Below are positions 1 through 10,214 of a stretch of DNA of 64,000 bases, piece by piece. Position 1 is the stretch's first letter. Every line of letters begins with the position of its first letter. A program made the translations under genes and the position numbers. The stretch is from Trichobilharzia szidati (lineage: Eukaryota; Platyhelminthes; Trematoda; Strigeidida; Schistosomatidae). Where the stretch lies: the NCBI GenBank assembly GCA_944472155.2, contig OX235277.1, positions 14,828,804 to 14,892,803 of the forward strand, read 5' to 3'. The notes under the pieces are model-generated. The model worked only from the letters and a program-made list of their open reading frames with translations. It had not been told where the DNA came from and did not search any database.

Positions 1-435
1 AGCCACGAAAATTGATTTTTGCATATGTGAGGAACAAAATGAAATCAGTGTCAGAAGGAATACTGATGTTGACGAGTTCACTGAATTTATTGTGTAAAAC
101 GCAGATAAAAACATTTTACAGATGATGTGTGGACTTACATTCAAAATATTTTTTTGCTTCTTTGTAAAAATGTGTTACGAGAAAACCTTTCAATTTTATT
201 TGTCTAAGTGATGTGATGTACTCACTTAATTCTCATAATATGGCGGTGTCGTCAGAATAAAAACGAAAATGTAATCACCTTACACATAGTTCTGGTGAGA
301 TATGCTGTCAACAGTAGTCTTTTCAAAAGTCGCCGCGTCATCTCAAGTTATAATGACGCGATGTCTCCCATAGATGTGTGTTATTCAATCGGAATCTCCT
401 ATTATTAATGCAAAATAAATTACAAAATATGTCTT

Positions 436-1751
436 CTATTCTATCCCTTCTCTGAATCGCAAACATGATATTCCTAACTTTGGATGTCCACGATGGTTAT
501 TGCTGACATACCTTTCTGTATTAACCACATGAAAGCCTTAGATGAAATATTCGATAGACATCACTCACTTATTCTCAACATATTTTCAGCTGAAAGAAGA
601 TTTATAAGATGAATAGTCTGGAAAGTGGTGTAATAGTGTTTCATATAGTTCGCTGATTATATTTTTTAAAGCCTGCCAAAAATTGTATACCTACATTGAA
701 TGTCTCTGATTGAATGAGCACTGTAAACACAACAGAGTCACAATAAATCTGGTTGTTAACATGAATGACACATCATAGTAGAACGAAGTCGATTAGTGAC
801 TCCAGTCATTCATGCACCTATTCGTTGTAAATGTATGCATAACATACCCTTTTTAAATTGATATGGTGATGGTGTGATATAGCCAATGTGTGCCAATGAA
901 ATCTAATTCTCACATATTCCAAAAGTTCAATACGGTATTAGCAACATAATACAACATATCTATTTGAACGTTCCATTTGTTGTTCCAACAGTTATATACT
1001 GTATTAACAAAAGAATACTGTTTATTTAAACGTTCTGTTTCATGTCATTTGATGTCAGTCAAAATCATACCTTCAGGGTTTATTTGAGGAATATTAATTA
1101 TATATATATATATAAGTGAACAGTGATTTGATCAATGGAAAATACACCTGTGCTTCCGTGTCTCGAATTCTGTTGTTATAATATAAGCACATGCGCAGTA
1201 GTGGTCTGAAGTCATCTGAAGAAGCTTATTTTGTCTCAACGTGTCTGTTAAATATGTATTAAGTTTCATTTGTTAGAATCAATAATTTCTTCGGGTCAGC
1301 CTTCGTCAGTTGAACTCAAACTAATCCAGTCTCAACCTGATAACAAGGAGTAATTTCTAGCTACAAATGAATAATTGTTATAATTCAAAACAGTGTTTAA
1401 CTCACGATCCAAACCACTTCCTACAATGAGGCGAACATGAATTATTGAAGGAGATCACAGAACACACTTGAACTGATTGTATTTGAAAAAACATTGTTTG
1501 ATCCACCCATATTTAACGCATTTTTATTCACAATTCATAGATGTATTCCATTTTATTTAGGATTGTCTTTAATTCTTGATTTCAATTATGATTTTATTCA
1601 ATTATGATATAGTAAAACATCTTCAACAGCGAAAGTTTGTGAAAAGTAATGAAGCAATATAAACAATTAAAATATTTTTATACTCACCGTCAACAAGTAT
1701 ACTGGCAATGCAAAAAGAAAGAAAAATAGTCAACAAATGAGTGGAAGACAT
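436..1751 (-). CDS. Putative secreted micro-exon gene, copy A (five exons)
   Basis: Predicted short secreted protein of about 69 residues; molecular function unknown. Proposed exons on the minus strand: 1688-1751 (64 nt, starts MSSTHLLTIFLSF, a hydrophobic signal peptide), 1406-1420 (15 nt, SGLD), 691-720 (30 nt, LLIQSETFNV), 569-589 (21 nt, AENMLRI) and 436-515 (terminal; begins KRYVSNNHRGHPKLG, ends REGIE-stop). The internal exons are multiples of three and keep phase 1. Donors after exons 1, 2 and 4 are GTGAGT and after exon 3 GTATAC; every intron ends in AG. The whole structure recurs in copy D, and the first 70 or so bases of the last exon are identical there while the intron just before it differs. 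Symmetric micro-exons behind a signal peptide are the hallmark of schistosome MEGs, but I do not recognise this as a numbered MEG. Alternative: exon 2 reads through to a stop at 1332-1334 and gives a 50-residue peptide. Confidence 0.6.
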
Positions 1752-1788
1752 CTTTCGCCTCAGAGAGAGAAATGATCAAAGTCCTCCC

Positions 1789-1820
1789 TTAAATAGCTGT
1801 TTTCGTGTTAAGAAACCAAT
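1789..1820 (-). promoter_or_regulatory. Core promoter of copy A
   Basis: Read on the minus strand there is an ATTGG (reverse CCAAT, complement of 1816-1820) followed by TATTTAA (complement of 1789-1795), whose 3' edge lies 37 bases before the ATG. The same ATTGG-TATTTAA pair sits at matching distances upstream of all six copies of the first exon, so it is probably the shared promoter. The transcription start is inferred to lie between TATTTAA and the ATG, which would give a very short leader. Confidence 0.55.
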
Positions 1821-2760
1821 GAAATCTCAGTTTTCAACAGAAAGCAGATTTAATCACAACAAATCAGTCATTCATTATTACATTAAGAAAATTGTCATAA
1901 TGTTGTTTATAAATGTCATCTGCTACATCTTTGACTTCAATCTTGCTCATGTTTACTCACTATTTTTACAATCAGTCTGAGAGCCATCTCTGTCACAGTA
2001 CCAAGAAGACAAGATTCACTTCAACACGAAACCACAAACAAGTTAGGCAGAAAGATATTATGATAATGTATTCATTTTAATATTATTTTTTATCGTGTAA
2101 GTACAAAATGACGTCTCACACAAAATAGAACGTTCTATGCAACTTGGGCGTCAAAAGCATGTGAGGTTTGTAAACCTCAAAACATCAAATGTTGTATACA
2201 ATCGATGAATTATTACTTTTACTTGTTAGCTCGTTCAGTCTCCACATCATAAGCACAGCTTCTTATTAGGCTTTAATAACCAGAATTTATATACATATAC
2301 ATATCAAGTTTGATATTGATGCATACAAGATAGCAGCATTTACGTCAACATCTTGTGTATCCATTGTTTTGAATGAAGCATCATGAAGTGAGCAAAATAC
2401 TTGCTTATCTAAGTTAAACTTTGTTATGCATATTATTATTCTTGGTGCAGTCTCATGAAGTAGTATAATGCTATCAAGTAACACATAAGGTGCCATCCAT
2501 TGATCCATAATGAAATCAGAGATCAAGTATGTACTGCTGATGTTATGAACTGATTTTTCTGAGCATTCTCAAATACTCTCCAAATATTTTTGCAGATTTG
2601 TGTGAATGGAATATCGATGTTATTTGACATCATAAATGGTGGATGCTTCATGTGCATAGGTACAGTCTGAATTTATGTCCTCTAGCGTCATGACAAACAC
2701 ATGAAGACTGAATTAGATTAGAAATAGTGAGTCTTCATTTAACAAATATATATATTTTCG
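1821..2760. other. Upstream flank of copy A, noncoding
   Basis: No supported gene. The sequence is a diverged relative of the upstream flanks of copies B, D and E. A stretch at 2590-2740 corresponds to the open frames at 16809-17075 and 53694-54065, but here that frame is closed by TAG a few codons in and then cut off at the block edge. Confidence 0.5.
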
Positions 2761-2764
2761 TCCT

Positions 2765-2944
2765 TATAAAATCAAAGCATGTATGAATGCATCAACATTC
2801 AAGCCCAAGAAAACTGATCATTTATCTGTAATAGTCAATTTCATGATACAAAATGAAGAAATTTCACATGATGACTCCATTTTTACTTTCAAAACTTGTG
2901 TTTACATTGTGCTTACTTTTCACTTTCCATCAACAACTGATTGT
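2765..2944 (+). CDS. Candidate first exon of a second secreted-peptide gene, copy 1
   Basis: A TATAAAA box at 2765-2771 is followed about 100 bases later by two adjacent ATG codons (2868 and 2871). They open MMTPFLLSKLVFTLCLL, a typical signal peptide, continuing FTFHQQLI up to a GTAAAT donor at 2945. The frame would hit a stop immediately if unspliced, so this only makes sense as exon 1, ending in phase 2. The paralogue at 45495-45674 keeps the TATA box, both ATGs, the hydrophobic run and the donor while changing several residues. Downstream exons could not be assigned with confidence; the conserved 3' exon block at 5331-5384 is a candidate end. Coordinates include the TATA box. Confidence 0.4.
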
Positions 2945-4252
2945 GTAAATAGATGGATGTCTAAGTAAGTCACAAGGTCCCATAAGGCTAATTTACAAAC
3001 CAGTAATACTAAAATGATTTCAGATTTCAATATGTGAATTTATTAGCGCCATGAAAATTGAGTGTCAAACATTTTAATGACCGTATTAGTAAATCATTTA
3101 TATCAGCCACTCTAGTGAGAACCTCGCTGATATAATTCAGTCAGGAGAACTGAGTGCTAGACAAGTTTTGCAATCAATAAACCAGAACCAAACATCAGAA
3201 AAGATGAATAGCATTTGCGAATCTATTTCAGATTATCTTAACAGCGGCTTCAAAACTTAGATATGATCTGTTATTTGAATGAGTCTATTTTAGTTGAACT
3301 TCCTCTCTTATCATTAAGATATGTGAGATTTAGGCGAGAAACGGAGGTGTGATTTTACATGGCGAACATTGTCTGAATTCATGGTGTCACTCTGTTAGCA
3401 ATGAAATGGAATGATTGATTGGATCATAAACCTACCTCGGAAGATACTTCCCATAAAGGTGAAATGTGTAGGGAGAGATGAAATGAGGCTATCCATTTTT
3501 GTAACTACGTGAAGAGAATTTTTTTTCATTCATTAATGTTGTGTGGATGCACAATGAAGTGCATTCGAATTTGAGATGGCCATTGATGCTTGTCAAAATA
3601 ACTTATTTTTCTTTCAATCTATTTGACAAAACACTTACTCTTCAGTTGCTTTAATGCGAAATTCAAGTTCATGACACACTTAAAAGAATTAAAATGCTAA
3701 CTGAAGATGACAGAATAGGATGAATAGTACTAAATAGATTTTTCTCAAATGATTGATAGAGGAAGTAAGTTTTCACTTCGATATTATTGTACGGTTTTTG
3801 AGATGTAACCCCATTGTAGACATTTGAATGCTTCCAGAACAAACACAACTATATTACATATATCCACGTCATTATCATATGTGTCAGAGATGACATGAAT
3901 AAGTCTTTATGTTGCAAAAATAAGAATACAAATTGATTTGTGGCTCAGGTGTATGTTATTATTCGGTTGTGTTCTGTGATCTCGTCAGTTTAATTGCGAT
4001 ATAATTGTCTAGAGTGTAATGGAAAGCTTAGAAATAAAGTCAATCAAATCGAAGAACACAAATGAAGAAGAAGCATCACGACTGGACTGAACTTTACAGG
4101 ATTGTAGCCCGCACACGACTCGCTTCGAGTAATGAATTAATCGAAACCGTATACATCAATACAGTAATATAAATTCACATATATCCTCTTATCCGTATGG
4201 ATTAAAAATCAATTGAAACTTTGAGTTTACTTTTGAAAAACAATCATCGAAA
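2945..4252 (+). other. Putative intron or noncoding region
   Basis: Conserved with 45675-46988 but with many substitutions. Several AG...GT bounded short segments occur (for example 15 nt after a TGTGTCAG near 3893), but their donors are weak and I could not choose among them. No open frame of note. Confidence 0.35.
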
Positions 4253-4264
4253 TTCTTCCTATTA

Positions 4265-4502
4265 TATATATATTTCCTTCACGTTCCCAGTAAGACATAG
4301 GGCCTCAAGGTAGTAGCTTGAAGTTTCAGTAGCAGTGGTGTTTATTTTTCGCAGGATGCGGTTGCTAGCCCCATGCCCAGCCTTTTCTCTTCACCAGCAT
4401 TATTTCTGGCTTAGCGAGGTAAAGAGTGCGTCGGCCAGGGATCGAACCCCGGACCATGTGCATGGTCGGCGAGCATCCTAACCACTATGCCACTGACTCA
4501 CT
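4265..4502 (-). repeat. tRNA-derived SINE, copy 1
   Basis: Read on the minus strand the element begins with a tRNA-like head. It has an A-box-like TGGCATAGTGG, a perfect B box GGTTCGATCCC, and ends that pair as an acceptor stem (GTGAGTC with GACGCAC, one mismatch). An unrelated body of about 150 bases and a short (TA)n tail follow. It is flanked by a 12-bp duplication, TTCTTCCTATTA, at 4253-4264 and 4503-4514. The paralogous locus near 46990-47002 carries the target once and no SINE, which proves insertion. The source tRNA could not be identified because the anticodon arm is irregular. Confidence 0.85.
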
Positions 4503-5013
4503 TTCTTCCTATTAATAAACTTGAACAAAGCAAGAACAAGAATTGTATCAGGATAATATGAGCTCATCTTTTATTATTTCGAGGATTCTTCTAAACTGGT
4601 TACAACCTGAATGATGAAAAATATGAATTACATTACATCAACTCTTAATTAGTTAAATCATTCCGGACTAATGTTACTTTTACTTCCTACCAATTGCTCC
4701 TTGTGATCGTGGAAAATTATGTTCAAATCTTTAATGTAATGTAATTCAAATTTTTATCCTTCGGGTTTTAACCAGTTGAGAAAAATCCTCGAAATCATAA
4801 AAGATGAGCTCATATTATCCTGGTACAATTGTTGTTCTTGCTTTGTTCAAATCATCGAAATCCGATCCAAAGTGACTTGATCACAATACACATTGAACAT
4901 CGACACATAATGTGTGAGGAGGTATTCATTATTGAAAAGTTTATAGTGATACTTCATGATCAATAATATCGTATGGTTACTGAACGATTGTCCACATTTC
5001 GAAATATTTTCAG

Positions 5014-5384
5014 TTCCTTACATAAATGAGGTGCTACTTATTGTTCACAAATTTTACGGAGACCACGTCCCCTTGAGAAAAATGTGCCTTTGTGTAATAG
5101 ATTTCTTCAGTTTTATCTAACATATTGCTTTGAACGGGTTTTGTCACCTCTGCTCTGAAGTAGACTACTTTTCATATATCAGTTTCGATGTATTAAAGAC
5201 GAGTTCCCACTAGGGTGTTTGTAAGAATTACAATATCTTCAATAAATAGCTTATGTATCGAACATTTGTAAAGGGACATTTGTATAAACATTTATCAAAA
5301 GATACAAATGTTTGTATTTTTTATTCACAGAAGGCCAAAAAGATTGCCAAAGAGAGCACGAGTGGATCCAAAGCTTCAACATGA
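5014..5384 (+). CDS. Candidate 3' exons of a second micro-exon-type gene, copy 1
   Basis: The best-supported piece is 5331-5384. It is preceded by a strong TTATTCACAG acceptor and reads KAKKIAKESTSGSKAST-stop in one frame. Copies at 10161-10214, 47828-47881 and 63878-63925 keep the acceptor and a terminating frame; the last reads KASRTAKEGTSVSST-stop after a 6-base in-frame deletion. However, all three frames are open here for 18 or more codons in the copies, so the true frame is undecided. Possible smaller exons upstream are 5014-5030 and 5111-5137, each bounded by AG and GT, with only silent changes versus copy 3 if read PYINE and FYLTYCFER. Function unknown. Confidence 0.35.
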
Positions 5385-5399
5385 ATTGTAACTTTCTAC

Positions 5400-6875
5400 A
5401 AATGAATTTCACTGTCTTTTAATAACTTATTCATATAACAAACCACATCTGGAACAATTCCATGGATGTATTTCTTCTGATTTTGAAATAAGCTATAACT
5501 AATTTACGCTCATTTAAATAAATAATTCATAAAGAAAATTTATGTATACGAAATAGGAGTTTCTACATTATTGATGGGTTCATAACAAGCCACGGTGAGG
5601 TTCCTGACTGTTTAAAGTGTAATGTTTTCCGTTTTCCACAGTTCATAGTATTCGTCAGGTAGTAGAGTTTTGCAGATATTCTTCAACATGGTCAAAGTTA
5701 CTGCGCTAATATTAACATTTAACACTGTTTAATGCAAGAATGCGATGGAATGTTTACTGAAACACCAGGAATAAGTAATGTCATACCAAACCATAATTAA
5801 ACAATATATCAGAATCATCGTTAATCAAAGAATAACCAGAATCCTCAGTTAATTAAGAGTGAAATGTAGTCCACTTAAAAAAACAACAAGATACTCCATA
5901 GAAAAATATGACATATATGCCGGTGATGCTCCTTCTCTGCTTCAAAGCATGCTGAACTCAGGAAATAGCCTTATTATCCTCTAGAACACACTGAAAAATT
6001 ATTATCTTATAATGCATGAAATAGGTCTATCACTAAGTCAATATATTTGTCATATATATATTCAACAGACCGAGCGGACGTAGATTCGCAAACGTGGAAT
6101 ATTCTTACGCTGTTTATATCATGCAGAGGTATCACTAATGAATGTCTTTCCCTCCGAGAATATACCTGCAGTACACAGTGAACGAACGCAACTGAAAGAC
6201 TACTACAAATATCATTAATGAAATCTCGATAGGCACAGAACGACTCATATTTAACTCAAGAGAGTAATATGTAGGTTCGGTCAAGTTTTACGAACTGCTT
6301 TGCTTAGCTGTGAGGCCTTCATTGGCTAATCACACTTGAAATAAGCATTAGGAATTTTCAAATAGTTTGTTATTCACTTAACCTGGCAAACCTGAGCAGA
6401 AGTGGTGTTTTATGCGTGTACACACTGTGAACTCATGTTGGCCAAATAATCAGTTACACCAACTACAGCCGAATAGAAAACAGACAAATACATGTTAACA
6501 TTACTCATGATGCAATGGATGTATTTCATCGCCCTTACATTTGAAAACATGAGGGAATAATTTCTCAAGACTGTCTTCTACTGAAGATGCAAACCTTCAA
6601 TTCAACTAACTGAATCAAAAGTCCTAAGTGAAACCAAAAGAAAAATCGCCTACCAGATTTACAGAACATATTTAAAATCACCGGAACACCATTCAATGCT
6701 TGTGTGAGGGAAGTCTGTCTCTCCCACAAACCAGCAATCTACTTCACTCGTTTTTGTGTGAATCGAGAGACTTGACAGAGAAAGAAGACTAGGCCAACAT
6801 CATCTTCAAGATAGATTTCAACACCTTTAAAATTATTACATTGACCAAAGTGGACCCACCTCTTCGACTTTTCAT
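5400..6875. other. Noncoding duplicated region
   Basis: No supported gene. The sequence recurs at about 10230-11550, 47890-48740 and, inverted, in 62400-63880. Copy 3 (48400-48600) lacks several hundred bases present here. Confidence 0.5.
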
Positions 6876-7022
6876 CAATGAGCATAAATTAACCAGGATG
6901 TAATTGACAGCTGTTTCATGCTAGATTGGGAATCATTGGCAATACCCACATACTGAGGCCTAAATCCAGGACCTTCCGGTTACAAGTCGATCTCGTTTAC
7001 CATCCAGCCACTGGGACACGTT
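6876..7022 (-). repeat. Sm-alpha-like SINE with degenerate hammerhead, copy 1
   Basis: On the minus strand a tRNA-like head (internal box similar to GGTTTGAGCC, with CCAGTGGCTGAA-type start) is followed by a hammerhead-like segment. That segment holds TGAAACAGCTGTC, a palindromic ACAG/CUGU stem III, at about 6903-6919. The CUGANGA box has decayed to CCAATGA. Related copies lie at 18452-18630, 48740-48905, 55428-55605 and 62201-62370. Schistosome Sm-alpha SINE-like repeats are known to encode hammerheads; membership is inferred from this combination. Confidence 0.5.
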
Positions 7023-7256
7023 CCGATTACTCATGAATTCTAACTTCTGTCAATACGTGATTTAGCGCAACCACAACCAATATCATCAGTGGGACATCTC
7101 TACTCACACGTGTTATCTGAATAAACCTCTCTGTTCACGACTTCTCACTGAAACTCCAGGAAACTCTATCCTGCACCAGGTCACTGTTGAGCATCAGATT
7201 AATTTTCAATGGTTGACTTTTTAAATATAAGATTTATTTTCACGAGTTGACCACAG

Positions 7257-7399
7257 ATTGATATCAGTAAGAGAATTAATGAAGGCTGTAGAGTACTGGA
7301 CAGCTGTTTCATCCTAGTATGAGAATCACCGGCAGTAGGCAGAATAAAAAAGCTGTCCAGTACTCCCTGGTTTTTAATGATTCTCTAACTGATATCAGT
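7257..7399. repeat. Foldback repeat enclosing hammerhead-like sequence
   Basis: Arms of about 45 bases, one ending CTGGACAGCT and the other starting AGCTGTCCAG and closing with TGATATCA, face each other across about 50 bases. On the minus strand that centre reads like a decayed hammerhead (CCGGTGA, a short stem, then GAAAC). Copies lie at about 12118-12260, 49130-49270 and, reversed, 61820-61965. No target duplication was evident. Confidence 0.55.
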
Positions 7400-7686
7400 C
7401 CATAATCAGATCGTAAAAGTAAATGTAATCCCTCCAAACCAAATATTGAAAACACAAATTAACCATAAAAGACACAATATCCACACCCTAATTTTTTCAG
7501 GTTCATTTCATGTAGAAGTATGCTATGCTGATGGTATCCAGTGAGACAATGAAATTTCCGCTACTAAACTTTCCAGCTTGAAGTTCGCATTCAGAATGAA
7601 AAGTTCTTTGCAATCTAATGTAGATTAATTCATTATATATTATTTAAATTAATCCCAGCGTGTTAAGAAAACCAAAACAAGATTTT

Positions 7687-7727
7687 TCTGAACGTTTCGC
7701 TGTGTAAGCCACAGCTTCTTCAGCAGA
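7687..7727 (-). ncRNA. Hammerhead ribozyme motif, apparently intact
   Basis: On the minus strand all required elements occur in order. Stem I starts UCUG. The core box CUGAAGA fits CUGANGA, where the fifth base is free. Stem II is a perfect 6-bp GCUGUG/CACAGC around GCUUA. The second core box is GAAA. A two-pair stem III (AC/GU) is followed by the cleavage base U, and CAGA closes stem I. This minimal-stem-III form is the type described for Penelope-like retroelements. Activity is an inference; stem I is short, with only four certain pairs. Confidence 0.7.
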
Positions 7728-8057
7728 TTTATTCGGATTTTTATTATTCATCAAAATATATAGTTCTTTTTAAAACATATAGGATCATGTTTATCATGTA
7801 TGAATTCACGTATTTTCCATATGACAAATAACATACATACACACACACTCATACAAAACTAATCTATACAAATGAACTATACAAGAATGAACACAACAAC
7901 AATTTGACAATAGTCATTACAAAAATATGTGATGACTGCTTACATATTTTCTATTGGTAAAAATGTCCATAGACAAATAACCTTCAAATAAACTGACTTT
8001 ATTGTATGTAAATGTTTTTGACTATACATTTTGATGATTAATAAAAATCCGAATAAA

Positions 8058-8098
8058 TCTACTGAAGAAGCTAAGGCTTACACGGCAAAACGTTCAGA
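8058..8098 (+). ncRNA. Decayed hammerhead ribozyme motif
   Basis: Inverted partner of the motif at 7687-7727. CUGAAGA is kept, but GAAA has become AAAA (loss of the essential G12), stem II is mismatched (GCUAAG versus CACGGC) and stem I has lost a pair (UCUA versus CAGA). It is probably inactive. Confidence 0.65.
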
Positions 8099-8233
8099 AA
8101 AACCTTGTTTTGATTTTCTTAACACGCTGGGATTAATTTAAATAATTTATAATGAATCAATCTGACTCGGCGCTCAAATTATTTCAGGAAATTCGTAACA
8201 CCTATGGCCTGGAAACCTATAATGTAGATTAAT

Positions 8234-9102
8234 GTGCAGTAATAATAAGAAACCTCTTCTCTCTCACATTGAAGAAAACTTTCATCTCTGTTGAATTTGA
8301 ACTTTTATTTCTATAAAAAAGCTGTGAATTGCATGAAACTAAAGCACAAGTCACCAATGTTGGCCACATCAACGAGCATCTACCAACACTTCCACCCGTA
8401 TAGAGCTAAGTATTTTGGCCGGACTCATCGTTTGCTACTCAACAATAAATCGAGGTTACTTTTCTTCTGCCTTGATATATTAATTGAGAGCATAGCTTCC
8501 ATACAAATATTTTAAAAATATTTTCACCACGTTCGTTCATCTTCATACAACTGACATGTTTTGTAATAATTCATGTTATTTTTACTTCTATATTACTGTG
8601 TATGATAAGAACGTGTGTTATAAGAATGTTCAGAACGTGTAACGCCAATACAATTCACGTGTAAGATTAACCACGTCTTCTGAAGTTTTCTCTGAAATTC
8701 AGAAAAAGAAACAAGTATTTTGAAAAAACAAAATGTTTAACAAAGTCACTGTTTGCATCAGATTTGATTTCAATACTGATTGATACTCAATTCTAAGGCA
8801 AAAGACCTTGTCTTAACAAACACTTCACAATTTCTCACCAAATATTATCTGAAGCTAAGCTAATTCATCAACCATGCAGCATAATTATATTTGATGGATG
8901 GAGTAGTTTGTCAGACAGTAAATGATGATGACAGTGTCTAGAATCGTTTGAGCCATGAAAAATTATTGCGATGCGTAAAATTAACAATGAAATTAGAGAG
9001 TGGTTGCGCTTGTGAAAGGCTGGTGAATGGCACTGAATTTATCGATTAATAAGGAAATATCAGCCCTTTATATTTAGGAAACAGAATATTCACTGACAGT
9101 TT
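8234..9102. other. Noncoding duplicated region
   Basis: Recurs at 12492-13337, 49500-50368 and, inverted, at about 60780-61620. Short open frames around 8291-8515 and 12550-12768 differ from each other mainly by amino acid changing substitutions and the reading is broken in the other copies, so I do not call a gene. Confidence 0.5.
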
Positions 9103-9332
9103 TTTCCTTCACGTTCCCAGTAAGACATAGGGCCTCAAGGTAGTAGCTTGAAGTTTCAGTAGCAGTGGTGTTTATTTTTCGCAGGATGCGGTTGCTAGCC
9201 CCATGCCCAGCCTTTTCTCTTCACCAGCATTATTTCTGGCTTAGCGAGGTAAAGAGTGCGTCGGCCAGGGATCGAACCCCGGACCATGTGCATGGTCGGC
9301 GAGCATCCTAACCACTATGCCACTGACTCACT
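9103..9332 (-). repeat. tRNA-derived SINE, copy 2 (recombinant)
   Basis: The body is identical to SINE copy 1, but its left flank (ending TTCACTGACA) is the flank of SINE copies 3 and 5. This hybrid is what an unequal crossover between two SINE loci would leave, and it marks the junction of the tandem duplication. Confidence 0.8.
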
Positions 9333-10160
9333 TTCTTCCTATTAATAAACTTGAACAAAGCAAGAACAAGAATTGTATCAGGATAATATGAGCTCATCTT
9401 TTATTATTTCGAGGATTCTTCTAAACTGGTTACAACCTGAATGATGAAAAATATGAATTACATTACATCAACTCTTAATTAGTTAAATCATTCCGGACTA
9501 ATGTTACTTTTACTTCCTACCAATTGCTCCTTGTGATCGTGGAAAATTATGTTCAAATCTTTAATGTAATGTAATTCAAATTTTTATCCTTCGGGTTTTA
9601 ACCAGTTGAGAAAAATCCTCGAAATCATAAAAGATGAGCTCATATTATCCTGGTACAATTGTTGTTCTTGCTTTGTTCAAATCATCGAAATCCGATCCAA
9701 AGTGACTTGATCACAATACACATTGAACATCGACACATAATGTGTGAGGAGGTATTCATTATTGAAAAGTTTATAGTGATACTTCATGATCAATAATATC
9801 GTATGGTTACTGAACGATTGTCCACATTTCGAAATATTTTCAGTTCCTTACATAAATGAGGTGCTACTTATTGTTCACAAATTTTACGGAGACCACGTCC
9901 CCTTGAGAAAAATGTGCCTTTGTGTAATAGATTTCTTCAGTTTTATCTAACATATTGCTTTGAACGGGTTTTGTCACCTCTGCTCTGAAGTAGACTACTT
10001 TTCATATATCAGTTTCGATGTATTAAAGACGAGTTCCCACTAGGGTGTTTGTAAGAATTACAATATCTTCAATAAATAGCTTATGTATCGAACATTTGTA
10101 AAGGGACATTTGTATAAACATTTATCAAAAGATACAAATGTTTGTATTTTTTATTCACAG

Positions 10161-10214
10161 AAGGCCAAAAAGATTGCCAAAGAGAGCACGAGTGGATCCA
10201 AAGCTTCAACATGA
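10161..10214 (+). pseudogene. Candidate 3' exon, copy 2
   Basis: Identical to the exon block at 5331-5384, with the same TTATTCACAG acceptor. It arose by the tandem duplication and has no first exon of its own, so it is either a dead duplicate or could be used as an extra 3' exon by a transcript starting near 2.8 kb. Confidence 0.35.

Larger units (their letters stand above)
1..2760. repeat. Inverted segmental duplication, block A
   Basis: Most of this segment is present in reverse orientation at about 33360-35640, including the whole micro-exon gene. The part from about 1750 to 2750 is also related, in reverse, to 16800-18030 and 53700-55000. At about 2760 the block stops abruptly inside sequence that runs on in the other copies, and joins a different duplicated block that begins with a TATA-like run. 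The edges are read by eye and are accurate to tens of bases only. Confidence 0.7.
7630..8233. mobile_element. Penelope-like (PLE-derived) insertion with inverted ends and two hammerheads
   Basis: A 604-bp insertion, counting one copy of the target duplication TAATGTAGATTAAT (7616-7629 and 8220-8233). The tandem copy near 12476-12489 has the target once and no insert. About 120 bases at the left (7637-7765) recur inverted at the right (8030-8155), and both inverted segments carry a hammerhead motif. The right end has an extra 65 bases ending CCTATAATG. Inverted terminal segments with minimal-stem-III hammerheads and variable target duplications fit PLEs; no coding sequence remains. A truncated relative lies at 36198-36320. 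Confidence 0.65.
4273..9102. repeat. Tandem duplication, unit 1
   Basis: 4273-6722 matches 9103-11551 almost base for base at a constant offset of 4830. The one substitution I saw before about 6600 is an A/G difference at 6462 versus 11292. After about 6600 divergence rises. Homology resumes at 7118 with 11979, is broken by the 604-bp insertion at 7630-8233, and continues to 9102. The unit starts and ends within or at SINE copies. Confidence 0.9.

Noticed and set aside
4400..4500. Possible functional tRNA gene
   Set aside because: A and B boxes exist but the anticodon arm does not fold with a 7-base loop, and the element has a SINE body, tail and target duplication.
8291..8515. 74-codon frame shared with 12550-12768
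   Set aside because: No signal peptide or motif, start codons differ, and the frame is interrupted in the copies at 49560 and 61400.
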